Shown here one piece after another: positions 1 to 12,120 of a stretch of 64,000 nt of DNA (the stretch's first letter is position 1; each line of letters starts with the position of its first letter). A program made the translations under genes and the position numbers. The stretch comes from Mytilus californianus (taxonomy: Eukaryota > Mollusca > Bivalvia > Mytilida > Mytilidae). A model generated the notes under the pieces. That model made no database searches and was not told the DNA's origin. It worked only from the letters and a program-made list of their open reading frames with translations. The DNA lies in assembly GCF_021869535.1 (NCBI RefSeq), contig NW_026262593.1, positions 68,784,322-68,848,321 of the forward strand, read 5' to 3'.

Positions 1-1740
1 GACACAGAATGAAAGTGGTCTAAGAACTTAAAAAGTTTTAATTTACCTATTCAAACCATATCATTATTATTTGCTTTTATATATAAATCAGAAATAACCA
101 ATTTAAAATGGAAAATTCTAAAGAAAAAAAAGGAAAAAAAAATCCTCCCCCCCCCCCAAATTTTTTGAACCCCCTTATGATTCATCACCCCCAATCTCAA
201 TCCCAGCCTTCCCTTTGTTGTATGGTACCTTGCAGTACAATTTCAGAGAGATCCATACACTTGAACACAAGTTATTGTCTGGAAACTTTTTGGCCCCAAA
301 TTCCTAAACCTTTAGAGCAATTACCCCCAAAACTCAAACCCAGCTTTTCCTTTGTGATATGGAACCTTGCAGTACAATTTCATAAAGATCCATACACTAA
401 CACACAAGTTATCGTCCTGAAACTAGAAAAATGCTTGTTTTTTTGCCCTTTTATGGCCCCTTATTCCTAAAATTTTGAGGGAATTACCCCCAACATCAAT
501 CCCAGCCTTCCCTTTGTGGTATGGTACCTTGCAGTACAATTTCAGAGAGATCCATAAACTTGAACACAACTTATTGTCTGGAAACTAGAAAAATGCTTAT
601 TTTTGGCCCCTTTTTGGCCCCTTCTTCCTAAGCTTTTTGGTCAATTACCCCCAAACTCAATTCCAGCTTTCCCTTTGTGATATGGAACCTTGTAATACAA
701 TTTCATAAAGATCCATACCCTTACACACAAGTTATTGTCATGAATCTAGAAAAATGCTTGTTTTTTGCCCCTTTTTGGCCCCTAATTCCTAAAATTTTGA
801 GGCAATTACCCCCAAAATCAATCCCAGCATTCCCTTTGTGATATGGAACCTTGTGATACAATGTCAGAGAGATCCATACACTAACACACAAGTTATTGTC
901 ATGAAACAAGAAAAATGCTTGTTTTTTGCCCCTTTTTGGCCCCATCCCAGCAAACACACAACATTTTAAAAACATTTTTTAAATGTCATATGGACGTCTC
1001 TCACAAAATATTTCAATAAGATATCATTTAAACATAAAAAAAATGTTTATTTTATTGTTTTCGAAATGTTTTATTTCTAACATTTAAGTAAAATGTTTTT
1101 ACAACATTAACAAAATATTATTTGCTAATATCTTTTATTCATGTCCTCAAACATTGTTCTAAAATATCCCGTAGATATTTTATAATATAAAAAAATGATA
1201 TTTTCTTCAATTGGTATTTTATATTTTAACAACATTTAAAGTAAATATTTTCCAAATATCCAAAAAACATTCTGCAAAAAAATGTTTTACAGAAAATATA
1301 GTTTTGCTATTTGCATAAAATGTTTTATAACGTAAAATTAAAATGTTTTACATAAAACATCTGAAAAATATCAGCTAAATGTTTTCTATAAAATATTCTG
1401 ATATACACATTACTTAATAGTCTTACTGATATTTTATTCAACATTTTACGGATATAAAATAACATTTTATTTAAACTTTATTCACAACCCCACAAACAAC
1501 GTTTTTGGGAATTAGCTCGTTTTTTTTTAGGATAAGATATAGTACTACATTTCATCAATATCATGACAAGCAAGATACTATGGTTGAAATCCTTAATTGA
1601 TATCTTGAAGATCCTTGAAGTCAGATTTTATTCCTTCTTATATTAAAATTCAAAAGAGTCAACATTAAATTAAGCAATAATGTATTAATAAACAATCACC
1701 TTTCTTTAATATTTATTAATTTCGTTCGTGTATATTTTAG

Positions 1741-1939
1741 AAATTAAGAAATGAAAACTGTAACTGTACTAAGTTCAATTTTCGTATCGTTTATATGCCT
1801 TACGGAAACCCGACCTTTTCCGGAATCGACTTTTGTTTTATCACCGGAAATGATTTTGAAATTTGAATTTCGAAACGAAGACAGGATATCAACAAAGAGA
1901 GCCAAGAAAATTGTTTGTTACGCGATATATAATCACTTG
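1741..1939 (+). CDS. Exon-like sequence with signal-peptide-like start (inside the insertion)
   Basis: Acceptor-like GTGTATATTTTAG, then a short leader and an ATG at 1751, open to LIYNHL-like sequence, then the donor GTAAGA at 1940. The first residues, MKTVTVLSSIFVSFICLTET, look like a secretory signal; then comes a charged stretch containing ISTKRAKK. It holds several CpGs, unlike its AT-rich surroundings. The actual end of the exon reads CYAIYNHL. Not recognised. It could be a captured host exon or chance. Confidence 0.35.
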
Positions 1940-2022
1940 GTAAGAATGATTAATCTGTTAAGATGAAACTTGTGCATTCATTGTGTGTGTTCAATCATAA
2001 TCGGAACCAAATTACATCTGTT

Positions 2023-2166
2023 TCTGGAGGTGCGGATCAAGGTTTTGAAAAAAGGGGGCCCTGCCCAAGGCAAGCAAACGTTTGGAGTGATACTTGTAAA
2101 TAGTCTATACATTTATCTTATAATTAGCTCCATAAGGGGGTCGGGGCCCCTAAATCCGCCACTGTT
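2023..2166. mobile_element. GGATCCGCC-type MITE, degenerate
   Basis: Ends GGAGGTGCGGATCAAGG and CCTAAATCCGCCACTG are imperfect inverted repeats of the CAGTGGCGGATCC type, with GGGGGCCC blocks inside. Same family as 27994-28156. Sits inside the 5.4-kb insertion. Confidence 0.55.
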
Positions 2167-2254
2167 CAAGCATCTACGTACACCAATTATGAATTTGTTC
2201 ATTGATATAAAAAAATTATAAGGATATGTGGCTTGTGTATGTGTTTGATTGCCA

Positions 2255-2626
2255 ATACACCTTATCGCTATTTGTCCGCCATTACTGGCCATGGACATCA
2301 AAAAAGTTCCTGTAAAATGTTGACGTCATATTAGAAAATATTTGACACCACAATTGAAAGCAATACACCTTATCGCTATTTGTCTGCCATTAGGCATTAC
2401 TGGACATCACACAACTGTCACAAGTTCCCTTAAAATTTTGATGTCATCATAAAAAATATCTGATACCACAATGGAAAAGTGATTGTTGTTTGACGTCAAA
2501 AGTTCAAGCAGGATAGATTCTCAGGTCAAGGGGGAATAGCGATAAGGTGTATAATGTATGACGTATGCTGACGTAAAATGTTCAAGCAGGACAAATTTCC
2601 AAATACTGAAATAGCAATAAGGTGTA
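2255..2626. mobile_element. ATACACCTTATCGCTATT MITE, two nested or tandem copies
   Basis: Left-end motif ATACACCTTATCGCTATT occurs at 2255 and 2363; its inverse AATAGCGATAAGGTGTAT ends at 2552, and AATAGCAATAAGGTGTAT ends at 2626. Two left and two right ends imply one copy inside another, or an internal duplication. Confidence 0.7.
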
Positions 2627-2968
2627 TGAGACAGCTATCCACCAGAATTCAAATGACTTGGATAAAAGAAATTATAGGTCACTGTACGGCTTTCAAAACA
2701 GAGAAAACCAATGCCATATACATGTAGTCCACTTTGAAGCCTTGACAAACAAATGTTAAATTTTTCTCAACACAATTGAAACAAAACTGCCTACATTAAA
2801 TACACATTATGAAAAAGAAATTTGACAGACTTAAACCAACAACAACTATTGCAATAACTCAATACCTTGTTTCCGAGGCACACAAACAAGCAAGTTACAA
2901 TAACACTCATATAAGCACCATTTGAATATGGAGATTTTTTTTTCTAGTAAAATCAGTGTATGTATGTA

Positions 2969-3890
2969 CAGTTGAACCTCGTTGTGTCGAAGTCGAAGGG
3001 ACCGGACCAAAGTATTCGACACATCCGAGGTTCGACTCATCCGAGGTCAAGTGTGTCGTCATAAATTTGGAATGCATGAAATACGGTATGATTTGTGTAA
3101 ACTAGATACAATGAACAGTGTGCCTTTTTTCGATATGACACTTTATGATTGTGTATTCAATCTCCATTTTTGTTCCTTCATAATAATTAAACACACAAGT
3201 ACAGATAAAAATCATGCACAAATAAAATCAATAGTCTACACAAATATTTACAAAGGTCAGTCACTATAAATTATGAAATCACTCGCGGAACGAATTAAGT
3301 TATGAACGGTCTCTGGTGAGCCAGAGGTCGTCTGCTTTACATTAAATTATCATGAATTTATCATAATTGTTCTAATCCTTTTATTTATTTTAATTAATGA
3401 GTTTTAAATCTAACCATTCATTTTATCTCAGCTTGGGTCATTTAAATTGATTTTGTTTTTATCTGATGTGATAAATGTTCAACACACTAACATTCCGCTT
3501 GAACGATCAACCAAAGGTGTTAATTACCGGTCACCATAAACATGTCATTTTAACTGTTATACAAACAAGTATGTTTACTCAGCTTTAATCTCTTTTGAAA
3601 ATGATTAGGTTACATAAGAAATACATCCGATTTGAATTTTTATCATTAGGTCTGCATCTTTTATGAATTCTTACTTTCGAACTTCGAGTCATCGGGGTCA
3701 ATTTACATGAATTTTACATCGACGGGACTATAAAATTTACTCGACTTAACCGAATATTCGAATCAACCAACTTCGACTCATCAGAGGTTATTATGCATTG
3801 ATCAAACAGGAATTTTACTGGGACCGAGAAATTACTTCGACTCATCCGAGTTTTCGACACAACCGAGTTCGACACAACAAGGTTCGACTG
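2969..3890. mobile_element. Mariner/pogo-like MITE with TA duplication
   Basis: Left end CAGTTGAACCTCGTTGTGTC and right end inverse (GACACAACAAGGTTCGACTG) form long inverted repeats, flanked by TA on both sides (2967-2968, 3891-3892). Sub-terminal TTCGACTCATCCGAG words repeat inside. CAGTYGAACC ends with TA targets fit the Tc1/mariner-pogo group. No transposase frame; non-autonomous, 922 bp. Confidence 0.75.
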
Positions 3891-4054
3891 TATTTGCAAA
3901 ACAGTAAATCAAATTTCCCTTAACAGCTTAATGAACATTACAAAGACTATGTAAGACTTCAGTACAAGCAAGATAATATAAACTGTTGCTTAAAATTATA
4001 TTTATTGCTTCATACACACAATGTACATACAATGTATCTTTTATTTTTGAACAG

Positions 4055-4161
4055 GAGCTAAAAGAAAAGCCACAAAGGACAAGTTCAATATGCAGGTTTA
4101 CAATTTGGTGGCGCAGGTTCTTTGGAATGTCTACAACCTTTCAGGAGAATTTTTTTTTGAA
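4055..4161 (+). CDS. Exon-like sequence (inside the insertion)
   Basis: Acceptor TTTTTGAACAG and donor GTAAGA flank an open frame reading AKRKATKDKFNMQVYNLVAQ and then VLWNVYNLSGEFFFE. It ends on a codon boundary, but its entry phase does not match the 1741-1939 exon, so at least one exon is missing or the model is wrong. No family recognised. Confidence 0.3.
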
Positions 4162-4955
4162 GTAAGATTTTCATACAGAATTACTGTTATTCCATATTTA
4201 ATTCAAATATTTAGCATAAACAATGCATTACATTCAAGATTAAGGGCATACAATACAGAAAAGATATCTGGATATTTGAATAAATTATTTTTTTTGTGAC
4301 AAAATAGAAACAAGTTGTTTATTTAAATCAATCTTTTAGTCCAACAGTGTGCTTTCATAAACATCATATTTGTTTTCCTTTGAAGTATTTCAAATACATA
4401 TAAACAGCTCATTTAATGACATCTTTGTGTTCCTCGGAAGTTAAGTTATATTATTATCATCATTGCGAAAACAATGCGTAACACTTCGATAAGTTATTAT
4501 ATGCCTATAGTATACTTCTAGGACTGTATCATATGCCCTTAGATACAAATGACAAGTTATAAAATATGTCACTCTACAGAGTTTAACACTTAAAAAGGAC
4601 AATAAGATGTTTAATGACATTATGTAGCAGGGCTTTTAAAGGCCCCTACATGATACAATGCATTTAATGAAAACTAAAAAAAAAAACAAGAAAAACAACA
4701 GCCTGATTTATACAAAACAATAAAAGAAAAAAAATATGATGGACAACAATCAACGAGTATAATGAAATAAGACTCTTGACTGGACACATATCTAGTCTAA
4801 AGTTTTTTATGTGTTTTTTTTTTAATAACTAAATGAAGTTCAGCGTGGCATATTGCTCTCTCTTAACACCGTCAGCCATTTATCGTCCCCTTCCGACAGA
4901 CTATCATGGTTATTTGTTTCAAAACTTTAAAGGGGAGGGGATGTATATCCTTCAG

Positions 4956-5093
4956 GCAAGGTGAATTGTTCTATAATACAGGAATATGCAAGAAGTTTAT
5001 ATATGAATGTAAGATATTTTTTTTTTTCAGAAGCATGGCACAGCAAGAAAAAGATATAAGACACTACAAGACATTCCAAGTGATTTTGAATAA
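4956..5093 (+). CDS. Two exon-like blocks ending in a stop (inside the insertion)
   Basis: Block 4956-5008 (acceptor ATATCCTTCAG, donor GTAAGA) reads KVNCSIIQEYARSLYMN in one phase. Block 5031-5093 (acceptor T-rich stretch then CAG) reads KHGTARKRYKTLQDIPSDFE and TAA. They join in phase, and 4055-4161 can instead join 5031 directly. The basic TARKRYK followed by an acidic end looks protein-like. Not recognised; expression unknown. Confidence 0.3.
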
Positions 5094-5390
5094 GACAATT
5101 GATTGACTTTTTCAATGTATTCTTAAATAAATCAAATAGTTGATGTAAAATGGTGTTTTGTTCTCATCTCTTCAGCCAATTATCAATGATTATTGACTTA
5201 AGATGTAACCCTATTAGAAGTGTAGCGTTTTAGTTTAGAAAGAGAAGTTGTATTGAAAAATCTTAATTTGGGACACAAGTTTTAGTCAATGTAACTTGAA
5301 CTTAAAAATGTGTATAATGTTTGCATAATGTCCAATGGCATATATGTCATGCATGTTCAGGTTGACATATGCATGATGTGTATAAGATAG

Positions 5391-5585
5391 GTAATAAAAG
5401 TTGAGAGTGAAAAACTAAACATTATACCATTGTGGTTGGAATGTGGGCTTTCTTGCACTGTCTTTGTCTGTCCACCTATATTTGTCGGATTTTGTCCAAC
5501 AAATATTTTCATCACTGTTTTTCCCAAAACTGCTGATAAAGATGAGTTCATATTTAATGAGCTGCTTGATAGTGATGAACTGTGA
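5391..5585 (+). CDS. Open block ending FIFNELLDSDEL (inside the insertion)
   Basis: A 64-codon open block from a possible acceptor (GATAG) to TGA. Its end reads KTADKDEFIFNELLDSDEL. A related peptide, SNADEQNDFIFGKWLDHDEL, is encoded about 140 bp further on (5681-5740), where ATATTTG is followed by a consensus GTAAGT donor. The peptide pattern is better kept than the bases, which suggests coding history. The minus-strand frame over 5357-5611 is probably its shadow. Confidence 0.3.
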   Translation, partial: VIKVESEKLNIIPLWLECGLSCTVFVCPPIFVGFCPTNIFITVFPKTADKDEFIFNELLDSDEL

Positions 5586-6710
5586 TGTGTGAACATTTTT
5601 GTATCTGGCACCTGTTTCCTGTTTGCTTATACATTGTATTTCAAAATGTTGAATGTTCTCAATTTTTCATTACTTTAATTAGTAATGCTGATGAACAGAA
5701 TGACTTCATATTTGGTAAGTGGCTTGACCATGATGAGTTGTGTCTGCCATTTTGGATGTGTCAAAATTTGTAGATACTTCTTGTTTTTAGAGACTTTGAA
5801 TTGTGAATTTCATATATGCTTAGCAAAACAACTGATTTATTCTTGTTTGTATATAGAATTAATCACTGTGTATAAATTAATTTAACTAATGATTTGTTAT
5901 TTAAAAAAGCAGGAAACTCAATCAAAAGTACAGACATTTTTATATTGATATGATCTAGATATTAACCAAAAACATCTTCTTAAAACATTTTGAAAACATT
6001 TTTTAGGCACAGTCTCACTTGCAAGAAAACATCCAAAAAACATTTTTATAACATAATTTGATGTTCATGATGTTTTTCAAACGTTCAGAAAATATTTCTA
6101 GAAAATATTTTTTAAAAGATTATCAAAATGTTTTATACACCATTGTTTTTCACATTATCATGATATTTCTTTACAACATTTTAATTATATTATGCAAATA
6201 TTTTAGAAAATATATTAGAAAACGTTTTAGCGATATATATTCTACCATACATTTAATGTTTTTCTCACGTTTTTTTGTGATATTTTCATGACATTAGACA
6301 CAACATTTTAAAAACATTTTAAAGATGTTTTTGTGTTTGCTGGGATATTCCTAAAATTTGGAGGCAATTACCCCCAAAATCAATCCCAGCATTCCTTTTG
6401 TGATATGGAACCTTGTGGTACAATGTCAGAGAGATCCATTCACTTACACACAAGTTATGTCTGGAAGTTACAAAAATGCTTATTTTTGGCCCCGTTTTGG
6501 CCCCCAATTCCTTTACTGTTCATACCATAACCCCCAAAATCAATCCCCACCTTCCTTTTGTGGTATTGAACCTTTTGGTAAAATTTCATTGAGATCCATT
6601 CACTTAAACTAAAGTTAGAGTGCGAAAACTAATGTGTCTTCAGACGACAACGACGACGCCAACGTCATACCAATATAGGACCACAAAAATTTTTTTCCGG
6701 TCGTATAAAA

Positions 6711-6863
6711 AAGTACATTGGGAGATTTTTCATTATTAAATAGAACCTGTGTAGTATCATTGCCTCATGTATGTCACCTGGTCAATACAAAATGAGGAAT
6801 CTCTTAAATATGTCTCCTAATTATCCTTTCTATTAAGTTTGAAAGGATTTGGCTTGTAATTTA
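6711..6863. repeat. Duplicated flank of F1 copy 1
   Basis: 153 bp starting AGTACATTGGGAGATTT, near-identical to 22407-22559. It is not part of F1, so the two F1 copies share flanking DNA and arose by segmental duplication, not independent insertion. The homology stops where the satellite begins. Confidence 0.85.
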
Positions 6864-9800
6864 GAGTGTACTGATCCGGGTTAAGGATAACTGACCGCCA
6901 ACATACCGAAAACGGTCAAACTTACCAAAGAAAAAATACATGACCAAGCACGATATGATCGAGTTTTTAGCCCTTGAATCGCCTAATAACAGGTATAACC
7001 TATATATCGGTGGAAAGCATATGGACTGGGCAACAAAAGTTAAGTACTGAATAAAGTGCACAGATCCGGATTAAGGATTATTGATTGACAACATACCGAA
7101 AACGGCCGACCCGTAGCTAAAAAAAATACATGACCTAGCACGATATGATCGAATTTGCACCCTTGAATCTTCTAAAAAAACAGGTATACCCTATATATCC
7201 CAAGACAGCTAATATACTGGGCAACAAAAGTTAAGTATTGAATAGAGTGCACTGATCCGGGTGTGGGATTACTGAGTGTCAACATACCGAAAACGGTCGA
7301 ACTTACCAAACAAAAAAATACATGACCAAGCACGATATGATCGAGTTTTTAACCCTTGAATCCCCTAATAAAAGGTATATCCTATATATCCTAAGAAAGC
7401 AAATGGACTAGGCAACAAAAGTTAAGTACAGCATAAAGTGCACAGATCCGGATTAAGGATTATTGATTGACATCATACCGAAAACGGCCGAACCTAACCT
7501 AATAAAAAATACATGAGAAGCACTATATGATCGAGTTTTGCACCCTTTAATTCTCTATAAACAGGTATACCCTATATATCCCAAGACAGCTAATATACTG
7601 GGCAACAAAAGTTGAGTATTGAATAAAGTGCACAGATCCGGGTTAAGGATTATTGACTGACATCATACCGAAAACGGCCGAACCTAACCTAATAAAAAAT
7701 ACATGACCTAGCACGATATGATCGAGGTTTTAGCCCTTGAATCGCCTAATAACAGGTATAACTTATATATCCGAAGAATGCGAATGGACTAGGCAACACA
7801 AGTTAAGTACTGAATAAAGTGCACAGATCCGGGTTAAGGATTATTGATTGACAACATACCGAAAACGGCCGAACCGTACCTAAAAAAAAATACATGACCA
7901 AGGACGATATGATCGAATTTGCACCCTTGAATCTTCTAAAAACAGGTATACCCTATATATCCAAAGACAGCTAATATACTGGGCAACAAAAGTTAAGTAT
8001 TGAATAGAGTGCACTGATCCGGGTTAGGGATTACTGAGCGCCAACATACCGAAAACGGTCGAACTTACCAAAGAAAAAATACATGACCAAGCACGATATG
8101 ATCGAGTTTTGCACCCTTGAATCCCCTAATAACAGGTATATCCTATATATCCTAAGAAAGCAAATGGACTAGGCAACAAAAGTGAAGTACTGCATAAAGT
8201 TTACAGATCCGGGTTACGGATAATTGATCGACAACATACCGAAAACGGCCGAACCTAACCTAATAAAAAATACATGACCAATCACTATATTATCGAATTT
8301 GCACCCTTGAATCTTCTAAAAACAGGTATAACCTATATATCCCAAGAAAGCTAATATACAGGGCAACACAAGATAAGTATTGAGTAGAGTGCACTGATCC
8401 GGGTTTAGGACTACTGAGCGCCAACATACCGAAAACGGTCGAAATTACAAAAGAAAAAATACATGACCAAGGACGATATAATCGAGTTTTAACCCTTGAA
8501 TCCCCTAATAACAGGTATATCCTATATATCTAAAGAAAGCAAATGGACTAGGCAACAAAAGTTATGTACTGAATAAAGTTCGCAGATCCAGGTTAAGGAT
8601 TATTCATTGACAACATACAGAAAACGGCCGAACCTAACCTAATAAAAAATACATGACCAAGCACGATATGATCGAGTTTTGCACCCTTGAATCTGCTAAT
8701 AACAGGTATACGCTATATATCCCGAAAAAGCTAATATACTGGCCAACAAAAGTTAAGTATTGAATAGAGTACACTGATCCGGGTTAAGGATTACTGGGCG
8801 CCAACATACCGAAAACGGTCTAACTTACCAAAGAAAAAGTACATGACAAAGCACAATATGATCGAGTTTTTAGCCCTTGAATCGCCTAATAACAGGTACA
8901 TCTTATATATCCTAAGAAAGCAAATGGACTGGGCAACAAAGGTTAAGTAATGAATAAAGTGCACAGATCCAGGTTAAGGGTAATTGATTGACAATATACC
9001 GAAAAAGGCCGAACCTAACCTAAGAAAAATACATGACCAAGCACGATATAATCGAGTTTTGAACCTTTGAATCGTCTAAAAACAGGTAAACCCCATATAT
9101 CCTAAGACAGCTAATATACTAGGCAACAAAAGTTAAGTATTGAATAGAGTGCACTGATCCGGGTTAAGGATTAATGAGTGCCAACAGACCGAAAACGGTC
9201 GAACTTACCGAAGAAAAAATACATGACCAAGCACGATATGATCGAGTTTTTAGCCCTTGAATCCCCTAATAACAAGTAGATCCTATATATCATAAGAAAG
9301 CAAATGGACTGGGCATTAAAAGTTAAGTGATAAAAAAAGTGCACAGATCCGGGTTAAGGATTATTGATTGACAACATACCCAAAATGACCGAACCGAACC
9401 TAAAAAATACATAACCAAGCACGATATGATCGAGTTTGGAACCCTTGAATATTCTAAAAAAGGTATACCTTATATATTCCAAGGAAGCTAATATACTGGG
9501 CAACAAAAGTTAAGTATGGAATAGAGTGCACTGATCCGGGTTAAGGATCACTGAGCGCCAAATTACCGAAAACGGCCGAACTTACCAAAGAAAAAAATAC
9601 ATGACCAAACAAGATTTGATATAGTTTTGAAATCTTGAATCACTTAATAACAGGTATATCCTATATATCCTAAGAAAGCAAATGGACTGGGCAACAAAAG
9701 TTAAGTACTGAATAAAGCGCACAGATCCAAGTTAAGGATTATTGTTTAACAACATACCGAAAACGGCTGAACCTAACCTAAGACAAAATACACGACTAAG

Positions 9801-11511
9801 CACGATTTGATCGAGTTTTGAACCCTTAAATCCTACCATTATATATCCCAAGAGAGCTAACAGACTAGGCAACAAAAGTTAAGTATTGAATAAAGTGGAC
9901 TGATCCGGGTTAAGTAGTACTGAGCACCAACATACAGAAAACAGCCGAACTTATCAAAGAAAAAATACATGACCAAGCACGATTTGATCGAGTTTTTAGC
10001 CCTTGAGTCCCCTTATAATAGGTATATTCTATATATCCTAAGAAATCAAATAGACTGGGCAACAAAAGTTAAGTACTGAAAAAAGTGCACAGATCCAGGT
10101 CAAGGATTATTGTTTGACAACATACTGAAAACGGTTGAACCTAACCTAAGAAAATATACATGACCAAGCACGATTGGATCGAGTTCTGATCCCTTGAGTC
10201 TCCTAATAACAGGTATACCGTATATATCCCAAGAAAACGAAAAGACTGAACAACAAAAGTTCAGTATTGAATAGAGTGCACTGATCCGGGTTAAGGATTA
10301 TTGTTTGACAACATACCGAAAACGGCCGAACCTAACCTTAGAAAAAAATACATGATCAAGCACGATTTCATCGAGTTTTGAACCCTTGAATCCTCTTATA
10401 ACAGGTATATCCTATATTTCCCAAGAAAGCTAATAGACTGGGCAAGAAAATTTCAGTAACTATTGAATAGGGTGCACTGACCCGGGTTAAGGATTACTAA
10501 GCGCCAACATACCGAACGCGGCAGAACTTACCAAAGAAAAAATAACTGACCAAGCAAGCATGGTTTGATCGAGTTTTAAACCCTCGAGTCCTATAATAAC
10601 AGGTATATCCTATATATTGTAAGAAAGCAAATGGACTGGGGAACAAAAGTTAAGTACTGAATAAAGCGCACAGATCCAGGTTAAGGATTATCGTTTGAAA
10701 TCATACCGAAAACGGCCGAACTTACCAGAGAAAAAATACATGACCAAGCACGATTTGATCGAGTTTTCAAACCCTTGAGTCCCCTAATAAAGGTATATCC
10801 TATGTATCCTAAGAAAGCAAATGGACTGGGCAAGAAAAGTTAAGTACTGAATAAAATGCACAGATCCAGGTTAAGGATTATTGTTTGACAACATACCGAA
10901 AACGGCCGAACCTAACATAAGAAAAAACACATTAAGAAGCACGATTTGATCGAGTTTTAGATCCTTCAATCCTCTAATAACAGGTTAATTTAGCGTATAT
11001 ATCCCAAGAAAGCTAATAGACTGGGCAACAAAAGTTAAGTATTGAATAGAGTACACTGATCCCGGTTAAGGATTACTGAGCGTCAACATACCGAAAACGG
11101 CCAAACTTACCAAAGAAAAAATAGGATTATTGATTGCCAACATACGGAAAATGGCCGAACCTAAACCAAGAAAAACTACATGATCAAGCACGATTTGATG
11201 AGTTTTGAACCATTGAATCCCCTAATAACAGGTATATCCTATATATCCTAAGAAAGCAAATAGATTGGGCAACAAAAGTTAAGTATTAAAAGAGAGCGAT
11301 GATCCGGGTTAAGGATTACTGAGCGCCAACATACCGAAAACGGCAGAACTTACCAAAAAAAAAAACATGACCAAGCACGATTTGATCGAAGTTTGAACCC
11401 TTGAATCCCCTCATAACAGGTATACCCTATATATCATAAGAAAGCAAATAGACTGGGCAACAAAAGTTAAGTACTGAATAAAGTGCACAGATCCGTGTTT
11501 AGGATTTACTA
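6864..11511. repeat. 190-bp satellite, about 25 monomers, largely dimeric
   Basis: Period about 190 bp. Type A starts AGTGCACTGATCCGGGTTAA and carries GAGCGCCAACATACC; type B starts AGTGCACAGATCCGGGTTAA and carries GATTGACAACATACC plus CCGAACCTAACC. A and B mostly alternate, a roughly 380-bp higher-order repeat, with B-B-B runs near 7437-8007, a hybrid near 10276, and a junction near 11124 where one monomer is fused into another. The best-kept words are ACCGAAAACGG, ATACATGACCAAGCACGAT and CCTATATATCC. No coding sequence. Confidence 0.97.
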
Positions 11512-12120
11512 AGAAATTCAATACTATACTATCTACTAGCTATTTATTTAAAAACATCATAATCCCTTGGATTCAGCCGAGACTAAAAGGCATGTACCCC
11601 TACTGAAATGTGCTATACAATATGGCTTTTTCAGATAATGTATACGACATACAAACACAGATCATAAACCCTAGGATTCTAGAACAGCTGATACTTGCAA
11701 TGATATACTCTTGTTGTAATGTATAGAATATGGCTCTTTCGATATTTCATACAACATTTTACGTCGTAATTCGATACTATCCTCATGTAGTACTTTCCAA
11801 TAACTATTTATTAAAAAACAGTTCAAAATCACTGGGATTCTAGAACAACCAAGCCTCGCAAGCATGTATCCATATTGTTGTATTGAATATAAGTTTTACT
11901 TAAATTCATAAGGCATTTTTCTACTCGAACATGGCTTTTTATCGATATTTCATACAACATATTTCGTGTTAAGAATGTTTCGCTAGTAATTTGATTCTAT
12001 CCCAATGTAGTGCTGATTATAAGCTTTTTATCAAACTATAGACCATAATCGCTAGGATTCTAGAACCTAGTACCTTTGTTACAAATAAAGGATTGTAAAG
12101 TACGCGGTTTTATTCTCCAA
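11512..12120. repeat. Decayed tandem repeat beside the satellite
   Basis: Four diverged copies of a unit marked by a CATAA..CC..GGATTC box followed by TAGAAC (near 11561, 11663, 11823 and 12045), and by ATGGCTTTTT/CGATATTTCATACAACAT. Spacing is roughly 110-220 bp. A related piece recurs at 13265-13390 (GTATAGAATATGGCTTTAC), so an older array seems to be interrupted by 12.1-13.25 kb. The frame at 11671-11865 is not a gene. Confidence 0.6.

Larger units (their letters stand above)
946..6344. mobile_element. 5.4-kb insertion with CCCAGCAAACAC terminal inverted repeats
   Basis: The left end CCCAGCAAACACACAACATT and right end GTGTTTGCTGGG are inverted repeats; both ends are followed by several hundred bases dense in AAACATTTT/AAATGTTTT words (946-1490 and 5940-6344). 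Flanking bases are AT on both sides, a possible 2-bp target duplication (a TA duplication with small deletions is also possible). The flanks are continuous F1 sequence, and the related copy at 22 kb lacks the insertion. The interior holds older MITEs and exon-like sequence. No recognisable transposase; superfamily not assigned. Confidence 0.75.
1..6710. mobile_element. F1 element copy 1, cut by the window edge and split by a 5.4-kb insertion
   Basis: Positions 1-945 and 6345-6710. Begins inside the F1 head (GACACAGAATGAAAGTGGTC), then tandem monomers of about 150 bp containing CAATTACCCCCAAA, CAATCCCAGC, TATGGAACCTTG, AGAGATCCATACAC and GCCCCTTTTTGGCCCC. The tail at 6640-6710 has GACGACAACGACGACGCC, CATACCAATATAGGACC and TCCGGTCGTATAAAA. 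Short open frames here are monomer artefacts. Non-autonomous; no coding sequence. Confidence 0.85.

Noticed and set aside
108..975. Frames in F1 monomers (for example [20 protein letters not shown]) and similar frames at 21345, 22058, 42429, 47161 and 52041
   Set aside because: Repeat-derived; the same peptides recur wherever F1 monomers occur and are broken at random.
6864..11511. CRISPR-like regular repeats
   Set aside because: Units are 190-bp contiguous satellite monomers with no unique spacers, in a eukaryotic genome.
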